Positions 13,929-21,160 of a DNA stretch of 33,240 bases are shown here, piece by piece. The position numbers and the translations under genes were made by a program. The DNA lies in contig SLBH01000308.1 in NCBI GenBank assembly GCA_007126415.1, forward strand, positions 1 to 33,240, written 5' to 3'. The notes beneath the pieces are model-generated. The model did no database searches and was not told where the DNA came from. It saw only the letters and a program-made list of their open reading frames with translations. Position 1 is the stretch's first letter, and every line of letters starts with the position of its first letter. Origin of the DNA: Spirochaetales bacterium. GTDB lineage: Bacteria; Spirochaetota; Spirochaetia; DSM-27196; SLAA01.

Positions 13929-15022
13929 TTCCGCTTCTGCAGCAACGCGAGATGCCGGTCACCGGCTTCGGTGAGTTCGACCCTCGAATCACCGCCATTC
14001 TCATCGGTGCGGTAGCGCTCGTGATTATCGCCGGCGTCGTTAACTCGGTGCTGACCGGCGGCGGTAGTAGCAGATCCAGAACGCAACGCTTCTCGAAACG
14101 CGGCTTCATCCGGGGCGCCAAGCGCGCCGGCCTCTCCCGCGTACAGGCTGTAACGCTACTGACCGTCGCGCGCAACCAAGGCATCGCCGCCCCGATGCGT
14201 CTGTTGCAGGACGGCCCGCTGCTCGATAAGGCGATCCGTGACGGACTCTACGACATAGATGAATCGGTGCGCGACGAGCCGGAGCGCGAGCGACGAAAGA
14301 GCGAGTTGTTCCAGATTCGAAACCTCATTGCGGTCTACAGTCAGAGCACTCGGAGCGTGCGCTCGAGTAAGACTTTGCGAATCGGTCAGGACCTCGATTT
14401 CAGCACCGACGGCCGTACCTGGCACACAACGCGCGTGAGCTCGCAAACCGGTGAGCGCTTCGGCGTTGAGACGCCGTACGACGACGCCAACCGTGAGGTC
14501 CGCCCCGGGAAAGGCGCGAAGGTGCGCTTGCGTTTCCGAACCGAGTCGGGCAACCTCTACAGCGTCACCACCACGGTGCTCGGCTACGGGATCGCACGGC
14601 GCATGCCGACCCTCTTCTTGGCGCATTCGGATCAGATCAGCCGCGTACAGCACCGGAAGTATCCGCGCCGTGAGTTTCACCATCCGTGCTATTACTATCC
14701 CGTCTCGGTGGTGACCAGCGGTCGCGGCCGTCGCGCCAAGCGACAGGCGGTCGTAAACCATAACGATCGTAGATTTGGGCGCTTCGAGGATCTCTCGGCC
14801 GGCGGCGCTGCGGTGCGCACACAGCGTCCGCTCCCGGCAAAGTCTCTGCTCAAGATCGAGTTTGAGACCGCCGACGGTGTGCCGGTCTCGGTTTTCGGCA
14901 AGATACGCTCGGTCGAGAAAGCGACATACCGGTCCGGGTTGATGCATATCATGTTCGCGGGTGCCTCTCGCAAGCACCTAAACGCGATTCAGAGCTACGT
15001 CTACGGGTACGTCGACGAGTGA
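13925..15022 (+). CDS. Membrane-anchored YcgR-like PilZ protein
   Basis: 365 residues. One N-terminal membrane segment (about 23-44: ITAILIGAVALVIIAGVVNSVL), a basic helical region, a YcgR-type domain (TLRIGQDLDFS...VRLRFRTESGNLYSVTTTVLGYG...PTLFLAHSDQI) and a C-terminal PilZ domain. The c-di-GMP motifs are present: R244-x3-R248 (RKYPR) and D289-x-S291-xx-G294 (DLSAGGA). YcgR proteins slow the flagellar motor when c-di-GMP is high; a membrane anchor near the motor would suit periplasmic flagella. The start GTG 13925 overlaps the previous stop (GTGA coupling); ATG 13952 is an alternative with no better ribosome site. Confidence 0.87.
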   Translation: MIPLLQQREMPVTGFGEFDPRITAILIGAVALVIIAGVVNSVLTGGGSSRSRTQRFSKRGFIRGAKRAGLSRVQAVTLLTVARNQGIAAPMRLLQDGPLLDKAIRDGLYDIDESVRDEPERERRKSELFQIRNLIAVYSQSTRSVRSSKTLRIGQDLDFSTDGRTWHTTRVSSQTGERFGVETPYDDANREVRPGKGAKVRLRFRTESGNLYSVTTTVLGYGIARRMPTLFLAHSDQISRVQHRKYPRREFHHPCYYYPVSVVTSGRGRRAKRQAVVNHNDRRFGRFEDLSAGGAAVRTQRPLPAKSLLKIEFETADGVPVSVFGKIRSVEKATYRSGLMHIMFAGASRKHLNAIQSYVYGYVDE

Positions 15023-15042
15023 AGCGCTCGCTCCGCGCGCGA

Positions 15043-15071
15043 TTGATGCTTGGCTCACGACGTGCTACTAT
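15043..15071 (+). promoter_or_regulatory. Promoter of the 15081 gene, near-leaderless
   Basis: TTGATG (15043-15048) and TACTAT (15066-15071) are 17 bases apart. Predicted transcription start at about 15078 is three bases before ATG 15081. Confidence 0.6.
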
Positions 15072-15080
15072 TCGCGCCGG

Positions 15081-15344
15081 ATGCGGCTCCTGACGCTTTC
15101 GAACATCACGCGTAACGACTCACCCATTCATTATCGGCGCACGTTCCAGGCTGCTGCTCGTTTCGACGTGCCGGGAAACGACACCGCCGAGGTATCGGTG
15201 GAGTTCGTTCTGGAGTCTCTGCCGACCGGAGAAACCTCGGTCACGGCGAGGTTTGTTGAGCACCCTCCGTTTCCGACGGTACCGGCGCTGCGCCTGCTGA
15301 AGCGGCATATCAGCGAGCTCAACCGCACCGGGCGGTTACCGTAG
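15081..15344 (+). CDS. Small protein of unknown function
   Basis: 87 residues, soluble, no signal peptide or cysteine. The middle predicts strands (TAEVSVEFVLESLPTGETSVTARFVE) and the end a helix (VPALRLLKRHISELNRTGRLP). I do not recognise a family. It has its own promoter at 15043-15071, which leaves virtually no leader, and tsaE begins six bases after its stop, so it may lead the tsaE-tsaB transcript. Codon use and GC match its neighbours, supporting a real gene. Confidence 0.7.
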   Translation: MRLLTLSNITRNDSPIHYRRTFQAAARFDVPGNDTAEVSVEFVLESLPTGETSVTARFVEHPPFPTVPALRLLKRHISELNRTGRLP

Positions 15345-15350
15345 GTAGTT

Positions 15351-15812
15351 ATGGCAACCACCGCTACCATAACACTCCACGAGCAAGACACCACACGCAT
15401 CGCCGCAGAACTCGCCGAGCGCCTTGAGCCCGGCTCGGTCGTTGGCCTGCAAGGCGGGCTTGGACTCGGCAAGACCGTGTTCGCCAAAGCGCTTGCCGCC
15501 GCTCTTGGAGTCGAGGACACCGTTACCAGCCAGAGCTACACGATGGTCGCGGAGTACGAAGGCCGCCTCCCGTTCTTCCACGCCGATCTCTACCGTGTTC
15601 GCAGCGCTCCCGAGGTTGAAACCATCGGTCTCGAGGAGTACTTCGACCGAGGGGGTGTCACGGTTGTGGAGTGGTGCGACCGAGCACCGGAGATACTCCC
15701 GCCCGACGCCGTGGTCGTGAGCTTCGAGCTCACCGAAGGCGGCACGCGCCGAATTACCATCGAGGAACGCACAAGGAACGCGCATGACTCTCTTGAGCCT
15801 CGACAGCAGTAG
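15351..15812 (+). CDS. tsaE: tRNA t6A biosynthesis ATPase TsaE
   Basis: 153 residues with the family P-loop GGLGLGKTVFAKALAAALG, followed by the conserved block corresponding to SPTFTLVxEYxG (here SQSYTMVAEYEGRLPFFHADLYR), then GLEEYFDRGGVTVVEWCDRAPEILP. TsaE resets the TsaB-TsaD-TsaE complex that makes threonylcarbamoyladenosine at position 37 of ANN-reading tRNAs. The proline usually found in the SPT motif is replaced by glutamine. It overlaps tsaB by 29 bases. Confidence 0.94.
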   Translation: MATTATITLHEQDTTRIAAELAERLEPGSVVGLQGGLGLGKTVFAKALAAALGVEDTVTSQSYTMVAEYEGRLPFFHADLYRVRSAPEVETIGLEEYFDRGGVTVVEWCDRAPEILPPDAVVVSFELTEGGTRRITIEERTRNAHDSLEPRQQ

Positions 15813-16503
15813 CGAGATCCTAAGCGTGGCGCTCGCGGTCTACACCGCAGACCGCCGCGAGCACCTCGCCGAACGTAGCGTAGACGCCGGTCTCGGGCAC
15901 GCGCGTCGCGTCATGCCGATGATCCATGAGCTGCTTCACGCCTCGGGGCGTCGCCCGGGCGAGCTCGACGCAATCGTGGTCGGGGCCGGCCCCGGCTCGT
16001 TTACCGGCCTGCGGATCGCCTTTGCGACCGCGAAGGGCCTCGCGGCCGGTTCCGGTGCTCCGTATCTCGGCGTGAGCTCGCTCGAGGCGTTCGCAGCGCC
16101 GTATGCACAGCACCCGGGATTAGTGCTACCGGTACTCGACGCTCGCAAGCGCCGCTATTACGCCATGCTGATGCACCAAGGCCGGCGGCTGAGCGACGAG
16201 CTCGATCTCGGGGCAGGCGACCTTGCCCACGCCGCTCGCGAAGCCGCTCTGCGCCGCTCAGCGGCCTGCGCAGACACCCCGGTTCTGCTCACCGGCCCGG
16301 GGGCCGTGATGCTGTACAACGAGCTCGGGGACGACTCACGCTTCCTGCCGGCCTCCGACCCGCGGCGCCCGCCCGGCGCGGCTCTTATCGAGCTCGCGCT
16401 CCCGCTGATCGCGCGCGGCGCGTACGCCGGACCCGACGCGGGCCCGATCTACATCCGCAAGAGCGAGGCCGAGATCGGTATTCTTCGCAAGGCCGACGAC
16501 TGA
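15784..16503 (+). CDS. tsaB: tRNA t6A biosynthesis scaffold TsaB
   Basis: 239 residues, ASKHA fold without full catalytic motifs. LSLDSSSEILSVAL at the start, the DAIVVGAGPGSFTGLRIAFATAKGLA signature near 60-88, and LPVLDARKRRYYAML are characteristic. TsaB pairs with TsaD in t6A synthesis. GGAA lies just before ATG 15784, inside tsaE. tsaD is not in the window. Confidence 0.93.
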   Translation: MTLLSLDSSSEILSVALAVYTADRREHLAERSVDAGLGHARRVMPMIHELLHASGRRPGELDAIVVGAGPGSFTGLRIAFATAKGLAAGSGAPYLGVSSLEAFAAPYAQHPGLVLPVLDARKRRYYAMLMHQGRRLSDELDLGAGDLAHAAREAALRRSAACADTPVLLTGPGAVMLYNELGDDSRFLPASDPRRPPGAALIELALPLIARGAYAGPDAGPIYIRKSEAEIGILRKADD

Positions 16504-16504
16504 A

Positions 16505-16579
16505 CTCCGAAGCCCACGCGTGCGCGGGTAGCGCTGCTAATTGCCGATACCGGTGCTTCGGAGCAGTGCTACGGAGCAG
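16505..16579. repeat. Inverted repeat and tandem mini-hairpins between tsaB and csrA
   Basis: CTCCGAAGC (16505-16513) and GCTTCGGAG (16555-16563) form a perfect 9-bp inverted repeat with a 41-base loop. The right arm overlaps two 13-base near-identical direct repeats, TGCTTCGGAGCAG (16554-16566) and TGCTACGGAGCAG (16567-16579), each able to form a small hairpin. The genes on either side are convergent, so this may mark the ends of both transcripts, but no T tract is present on either strand. Confidence 0.5.
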
Positions 16580-16618
16580 CGGCGCGGTAGCTCGGCGCGA
16601 TACGTGGTGGAGGTTCCG

Positions 16619-16867
16619 TTACTTCGTGGAGTTCTTGGGAGGAGCGCTCAGCATTCCCTCGAGCGACGGGACGCGACTCGGCTCGGTGTCGGCGGCGCTC
16701 ACGTTCTCGCGCTGGATAGCGTCGTATACTTCTTGGCGATGGATAGTGACGCGCGACGGTGCCTTGATACCGAGCTTCACCTGGTCGCCTTTGATCTCGA
16801 CCACCGACACCTCGATCTCGTCGCCGATGCGGATCGATTCGTGGAGCTTACGCGCTAATACCAGCAT
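16619..16867 (-). CDS. csrA: Translational regulator CsrA
   Basis: 82 residues. The N-terminal MLVLARKLHESIRIGDEIEVSVVEIKGDQVKLGIKAPSRVTIHRQEVYDAIQREN is canonical CsrA, including the GIKAP and VxxHRxE segment that contacts RNA and is the FliW-sensitive surface. A 25-residue polar tail follows, longer than in enterobacterial CsrA (61 residues) and typical of FliW-containing bacteria. It starts three bases after the fliW stop. CsrA binds GGA in hairpin loops to block ribosome access; predicted targets here are the two flaB leaders. Last gene of the flgN-flgK-flgL-fliW-csrA run. Confidence 0.96.
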   Translation of the reverse strand: MLVLARKLHESIRIGDEIEVSVVEIKGDQVKLGIKAPSRVTIHRQEVYDAIQRENVSAADTEPSRVPSLEGMLSAPPKNSTK

Positions 16868-16870
16868 TGC

Positions 16871-17317
16871 TTACTGTGCTTCAACCGCTTGGGGTGTTTC
16901 TTCGAGAATACGGTGCTTGGTGTGCCAGTGCGGACTGAGGTGAATACACTGCTTCCCGACTCGACGGCGCCGATTAATCACGAGCGGTCCCTGTAGGTTT
17001 GCGGTGAGTTGTTCCGGGCGCTCCGGCACGGTAACAATAGCGAACACGAGAATCTCATCCTCGGGCGGGCTACCGAGCTCTTCAAAGTCGAGGTCGGGAA
17101 TGTCGAGCAGATAGTCGGGACGAAACAGATAGGGATTGATCAGCAGAAAAGCCGGATTGACCGCCCGCAGGCTCTGCAGCCACAAGAACGGGGGACTCCC
17201 GGCATCGAGCAACGCAAACTCGGTGTGTTGCTCGAACCCGAACACACCCTGCGGAAACGCGATGATCTGGCGCTCCTCTATCGAGATCGGCCCAAAAGGT
17301 TTGGTATCTATCTGCAT
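16871..17317 (-). CDS. fliW: Flagellar assembly factor FliW
   Basis: 148 residues with FliW blocks: QIIAFPQGVFGFEQHTEFALLD, FLWLQSLRAVNPAFLLINPYLF, DEILVFAIVTVPERPEQLTANLQGPLVINRRRRVGKQ. FliW binds either flagellin or CsrA: when flagellin is exported FliW is freed and inhibits CsrA, relieving repression of flagellin translation. Directly upstream of csrA (three-base gap) and 31 bases after flgL. Confidence 0.96.
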   Translation of the reverse strand: MQIDTKPFGPISIEERQIIAFPQGVFGFEQHTEFALLDAGSPPFLWLQSLRAVNPAFLLINPYLFRPDYLLDIPDLDFEELGSPPEDEILVFAIVTVPERPEQLTANLQGPLVINRRRRVGKQCIHLSPHWHTKHRILEETPQAVEAQ

Positions 17318-17348
17318 CTTCCCTACCCGCCTATGACTCTATCGTAAC

Positions 17349-18596
17349 CTATCGCAAGAAATCCAGCAACGTCGGTTGTATCGTGCGCGCGGCGACCGCT
17401 GTCGCGGCGCGGTGCGTATGTTCGAGCATTCTGAGATCGGTTATCGCCTCGGCCATATCAATGTCACGCTCGTTCGAGAGACGATCTTGGTAGACCGGTT
17501 TCTCGTGCGCAAGACGCCGGTAGGTATGCTCGAGCCGCGCGGTCTGCGCTCCGATACGACCGAGATTGCCGTTGAGGTTGTCGAAGCCCTGGTCGATCCC
17601 ACGCAAAACGCCGCTTCCGATCTGCTCTTGATCGCCTTCAAACAGGTTGTCGCGCAGTGCAATCACCATATCAAACAACGACCCGCCCGAGACGCGCGCA
17701 TCGGAGGCGTAGTTTTGCGGCGGCCGACCGCCCTGTTCATCGAGGATTCCAAGGTCGCCCATTACCGAGCTGTTTTCCCCATCTTCTACCCAGATCTGGT
17801 GCGGCGAGGTGCTCTCGAGCACGAGCGAGTCCATAACCGGATCGAGTCGCGCACGGACCGCCGCGCCCGAGTCGTTTATCTTGGCGATGATCGAGTTGAT
17901 GTTGTCGCCTTCGGTGAGCCGAATCTCCTCGTTGTCGATGTAAACCGTGCTGTCTTGTTGTACCTGATACCCGGTCGCCTCAACCTCCGAAGCCACGGTC
18001 TGGTTTTCGGCCCAGAACAAACGGTTCCCGGGATTGTTCAAGGAAACCAACGAGCCTTCGCTCACCTCGGCCATCTTGCTGTCGATGTTGCCGAGATACT
18101 CGACGTCGGTGATAAGCTCACGATCGGCGCCGGGAACGTTGCCGTACACCGCCCGGAAGGCCTGCGAGGCGGTGCGCGTACCTGCGAAGATCGCGGTACC
18201 GTCGCCGTCCTTCGCGTTCGCCACCTCTACCATCTCGCGCAGGAGCTCGTCGACCTCGGCCCCCATCGCGGCGAGGTCTTCGCGCGCGTAGGTCCCGTGC
18301 GCACCTTGCACCGCGAGCTCTCGAATGCGCTGCAGCATATCGAGCTGTTGTCTCACGTACCCCTCGGCGGTCTCGTGCTTGTCCTTGGCGTACTGCGCGT
18401 TGTCGGCGTAGCGCTCGAGCCTCGTTAGGTAGCTTTCGTAGCGCGTGCTGTGCGCAGCCGAGAGCGGCGCGTCGCGCAGGTTTTGGATACGCGACTGAGA
18501 CGCGATCTGCTCCTGCGTGTGGTTCATGCGATGCTCGCGCATACGCATATGGTACTGCGCGTTATCGTTGGTAAGGTTGCTGCTGATTCGATACAT
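17349..18596 (-). CDS. flgL: Hook-filament junction protein FlgL (HAP3)
   Basis: 415 residues. Flagellin-like N-terminal helix (MYRISSNLTNDNAQYHMRMREHRMNHTQEQIASQSRIQNLRDAPLSAAHSTRYESYLTRLERYADNAQYAKDKHETAEGYVRQQLDMLQRIRELAVQGAHGTY) and C-terminal D0 helix (DMAEAITDLRMLEHTHRAATAVAARTIQPTLLDFLR). The IFAGTRTASQAF segment is typical for FlgL. It joins hook and filament together with FlgK. Start ATG 18596 shares one base with the flgK stop (TAATG), so translation is coupled. Confidence 0.95.
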   Translation of the reverse strand: MYRISSNLTNDNAQYHMRMREHRMNHTQEQIASQSRIQNLRDAPLSAAHSTRYESYLTRLERYADNAQYAKDKHETAEGYVRQQLDMLQRIRELAVQGAHGTYAREDLAAMGAEVDELLREMVEVANAKDGDGTAIFAGTRTASQAFRAVYGNVPGADRELITDVEYLGNIDSKMAEVSEGSLVSLNNPGNRLFWAENQTVASEVEATGYQVQQDSTVYIDNEEIRLTEGDNINSIIAKINDSGAAVRARLDPVMDSLVLESTSPHQIWVEDGENSSVMGDLGILDEQGGRPPQNYASDARVSGGSLFDMVIALRDNLFEGDQEQIGSGVLRGIDQGFDNLNGNLGRIGAQTARLEHTYRRLAHEKPVYQDRLSNERDIDMAEAITDLRMLEHTHRAATAVAARTIQPTLLDFLR

Positions 18597-20470
18597 TATA
18601 CGCCCATCCTGTTGATGATGGTATCGAGCATTCGATCGACCTGCGTAATATAGCGGGCCGCTGCGGTATACGCATGCTGAAACTTGATCATCTGTGCGAG
18701 TTCCTCATCGATATTTACGCCGCTGATTGAGTCTCGCAGATCGTGTAGGTTCTTTGTGATTGCGTTCTGGGTATCAAGCGTCTGACGCGCTTCCTGCGCC
18801 GCGAGGCCGGCCGAGGCGGCGCTGTCGGCGAAGTAGTCGTCAAAAGTGCTGTCGCGACCTACCATTACGGGACGGTGACGCAGCTGCGCAATCTCCTGCG
18901 CGGCGCTTCCGTCGCCCGGTTCACCCGGGCGTCCTGCGGTACCGAACGACGCCGCGATCTTGGAGACATCCTGCTCGATTTCGCGGTTCAGTCGCATCCA
19001 ACCTGAAGGGTTGTTCAACGGCGCCACCTGGAACCCACTTTCGGCGACAAGCATATCGGTCATGTTCGGCTCGTCGAAGCGATAGGCGTTGTCGGCGCCG
19101 GTTCCGGTCAAGAGCCCGGCGTACCCGGCAAGAAACTGCCCGCTGTCCTCGAGTTGACGGATGACGAAATCAGGGTTATCCATATCCGACGCCGCGGTCG
19201 CTTTGAGGCTCAGCCGATTGTCTCGGTCGAGCCGCGCGCCGAGCTCGGCCCCGCTGGTGTTGATCCGCGCGATTACGTCCTCAACGGTGTCGGTGGGATG
19301 ATACTCGATATCGATTGTGCCGTCGGGGCCGGCGAGCGTCATGGTGCCGTCGATACCGATCTGCTGTTGCGCATCGAGTTCATTGGTCCCGGTAACACGA
19401 AAGAGATAGGTATGATCGAAGGCGCCGTCACCGCTACGGTCGTAGTTACCGATCACGTTCAGTACGGCCGGATACTCCACGAAAAAGTCACGCCCCGACT
19501 CTCCGTCGAGGCCGTACCCGTCGCGGTGCGTGTCGTTGACCAGATCGATGAAGTTGATCGTCATGTTGTCGAGACTCTGTAACTCACCGCGCAGATCTTC
19601 GTCGCGCAGCTCAACGAGCGCACCGAGCGCGCCTGTGCGGAGCTCCACGTCCTCGCCGCTGTGACTCCAAACCACCCTCGAGAAGCCGTTGTTCGCCGGT
19701 TCCGGAACGGTCTCGAACTCGCGCACGATGCCGCCTTGAACGAAACGATGTCCGCCGGTATGAACCGTGAACTCGTGCGGGTTGCGCGTCTCGATCGATA
19801 CCTCGATGTACTCTGCAAGCTTGCCGACCAACAGGTCGCGCCGGTCGAGCAGGTCGTTGGGATTGTCGCCGGCTGCCTTTGACTTGGTGATCTCGAGGTT
19901 GAGCTCGGCAATCTCGCGCCCGAGCTCGTTCACTTCCCGCACCTTGCCGCGGACCTCGTCCTCGAGCATCGAACGGATCTCGTTCAGGCTCCGGTTGCGC
20001 TGCTTGATGCCCTCGATCAAAGACTCGGCTCGCTCGCGAACCTGCTCACGGGCCGCGGTTTGCTCCGGGTGTATCGAGAGCTCTTGCCATGAGTCCCAGA
20101 AGCGGTCCATGAGATCGCGCACCGAGTGCTCGGTCGGTTCGTTGTAGACCTGGTCTACCATGAGCGTGAAGCGCTCGCGCTGCGTCCAGTAGCCCTCGAG
20201 GCTACTCTGCGATACGATGCGCCCCTCGAGTAGCATGTCTTTCACGCGCTCGATGCGCGCCACCTCAACGCCCTGGCCGAGCTGCCCCGGCCGCTCGGGG
20301 CGGTTCAACTGCGCGCGCGCGAGCGGGTGGAAGGCCTGCAGGTCCACACGCTGGCGGCTGTAGCCCTCGGTTGAAGCGTTCGAGAGGTTGTGCCCAATTG
20401 TACTGAGCCCGCGGTTATGCGCGAGGAGGCTTCGTTTTCCGATCTCTATCCCTGCGAAGGTCGACTGCAT
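18596..20470 (-). CDS. flgK: Hook-filament junction protein FlgK (HAP1)
   Basis: 624 residues. N-terminal rod/hook-like motif LLAHNRGLSTIGHNLSNASTEGYSRQRVDLQ, a central DLLDRRDLLVGKLAEYIEVSIETRNPHEFTVHTGGHRFVQGG block seen in FlgK, and the C-terminal SGVNIDEELAQMIKFQHAYTAAARYITQVDRMLDTIINRMG. First junction protein added to the hook. GGGAG lies before ATG 20470; the gene begins 15 bases after flgN, whose product is the expected export chaperone for FlgK and FlgL. Confidence 0.96.
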   Translation of the reverse strand: MQSTFAGIEIGKRSLLAHNRGLSTIGHNLSNASTEGYSRQRVDLQAFHPLARAQLNRPERPGQLGQGVEVARIERVKDMLLEGRIVSQSSLEGYWTQRERFTLMVDQVYNEPTEHSVRDLMDRFWDSWQELSIHPEQTAAREQVRERAESLIEGIKQRNRSLNEIRSMLEDEVRGKVREVNELGREIAELNLEITKSKAAGDNPNDLLDRRDLLVGKLAEYIEVSIETRNPHEFTVHTGGHRFVQGGIVREFETVPEPANNGFSRVVWSHSGEDVELRTGALGALVELRDEDLRGELQSLDNMTINFIDLVNDTHRDGYGLDGESGRDFFVEYPAVLNVIGNYDRSGDGAFDHTYLFRVTGTNELDAQQQIGIDGTMTLAGPDGTIDIEYHPTDTVEDVIARINTSGAELGARLDRDNRLSLKATAASDMDNPDFVIRQLEDSGQFLAGYAGLLTGTGADNAYRFDEPNMTDMLVAESGFQVAPLNNPSGWMRLNREIEQDVSKIAASFGTAGRPGEPGDGSAAQEIAQLRHRPVMVGRDSTFDDYFADSAASAGLAAQEARQTLDTQNAITKNLHDLRDSISGVNIDEELAQMIKFQHAYTAAARYITQVDRMLDTIINRMGV

Positions 20471-20485
20471 GGCGAACTCCCGCTC

Positions 20486-20989
20486 TCAGAGCGTCTGATC
20501 GAGGATCAACGCGCGCTGCGCGCCGCGTTGCTTAACGCCGTCGCGGGCGTACTGGCCGTCGGTGTCGGTCGGAAACAACTCGTGCAAAACCTCACGCGTT
20601 GTGTCGATAGCCTCGGTTGCGTAGCTCTTGATGCCGCGAGCACCCGCCTGAACCTGCAGCACCGCGATCTTTAGCCGACGGTACGCGTCGTTGAGTGCAG
20701 CACGCTCCTCCGAGCCGGCACGACGCAGAATCGCCCGGATCCCCGGTTGCTGAGCCGCGGGATCGTGCGCCACAATAGCGTGCGCTAAGCTAACGCGGCG
20801 TTCTTCGATTTGTGCGACCTCGCCCGAAACGCGCTCTAAATCCTTGATCACGCGGTCCAGCTCCGGCCAGTTACGCTCGACAAGGTGTTTGCGCAGGTCG
20901 TTCTGGCGCGTTGCCACACACTCCAGTAGCGTGATCTCGGTTTCTATCGCCTCTCTGAACTCACGAATACGCCTCTGCAATGCCGCCAC
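20486..20989 (-). CDS. flgN: FlgN-type export chaperone
   Basis: 167 residues, almost entirely helical, with an N-terminal heptad region (LQRRIREFREAIETEITLLECVATRQNDLRKHLVERNWPELDRVIKDLERVSGEVAQIEERR) resembling FlgN, and a central LNDAYRRLKIAVLQVQAGARGIKSYATEAIDTTREVLHELFP. Its place directly before flgK and flgL supports the call, since FlgN is their chaperone. Starts with GTG 20989, six bases after GAGGAGG. First gene of the minus-strand operon, with a perfect sigma28 -10 just upstream. Confidence 0.75.
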   Translation of the reverse strand: MAALQRRIREFREAIETEITLLECVATRQNDLRKHLVERNWPELDRVIKDLERVSGEVAQIEERRVSLAHAIVAHDPAAQQPGIRAILRRAGSEERAALNDAYRRLKIAVLQVQAGARGIKSYATEAIDTTREVLHELFPTDTDGQYARDGVKQRGAQRALILDQTL

Positions 20990-21020
20990 CCACGACCTCC
21001 TCTACACCGTTTCGGTACTC

Positions 21021-21047
21021 TTATCGGCACAATTCACCCCCAAATAA
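21021..21047 (-). promoter_or_regulatory. Sigma28-type promoter of the flgN-flgK-flgL-fliW-csrA operon
   Basis: On the minus strand GCCGATAA (21028-21021) matches the FliA -10 at all eight bases. The -35 position (about 21047-21044) reads TTAT instead of TAAA, so that half is weak. Start near 21014 leaves a leader of about 25 nt before GTG 20989. Sigma28 control would make csrA and fliW late genes together with flaB. Confidence 0.6.
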
Positions 21048-21148
21048 AGGCCAAGGACAGCGATAAGGTTGCTCTCGCACGCGTTCGAGACGGTATCTTG
21101 GGACGGCAACTCGGGGCGCGCGGGGTGGTTTGAAGGGGCGAATTTGTT

Positions 21149-21154
21149 TATAAT
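21149..21154 (+). promoter_or_regulatory. -10 element of nagZ promoter, leaderless
   Basis: A perfect TATAAT at 21149-21154. The usual distance of seven bases places transcription start on 21161, exactly the G of the GTG start codon. The -35 (TGGTTT, 21126-21131) is poor. No ribosome site exists upstream of the GTG. Confidence 0.55.
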
Positions 21155-21160
21155 TCGGGC

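Noticed and set aside
16546..16552. GCCGATA word resembling a sigma28 -10 in the tsaB-csrA gap
   Set aside because: No -35-like TAAA at the right distance and no gene follows on that strand.
17376..18428. 350-codon plus-strand frame opposite flgL
   Set aside because: Antisense shadow of flgL; no ribosome site and no recognisable domain.
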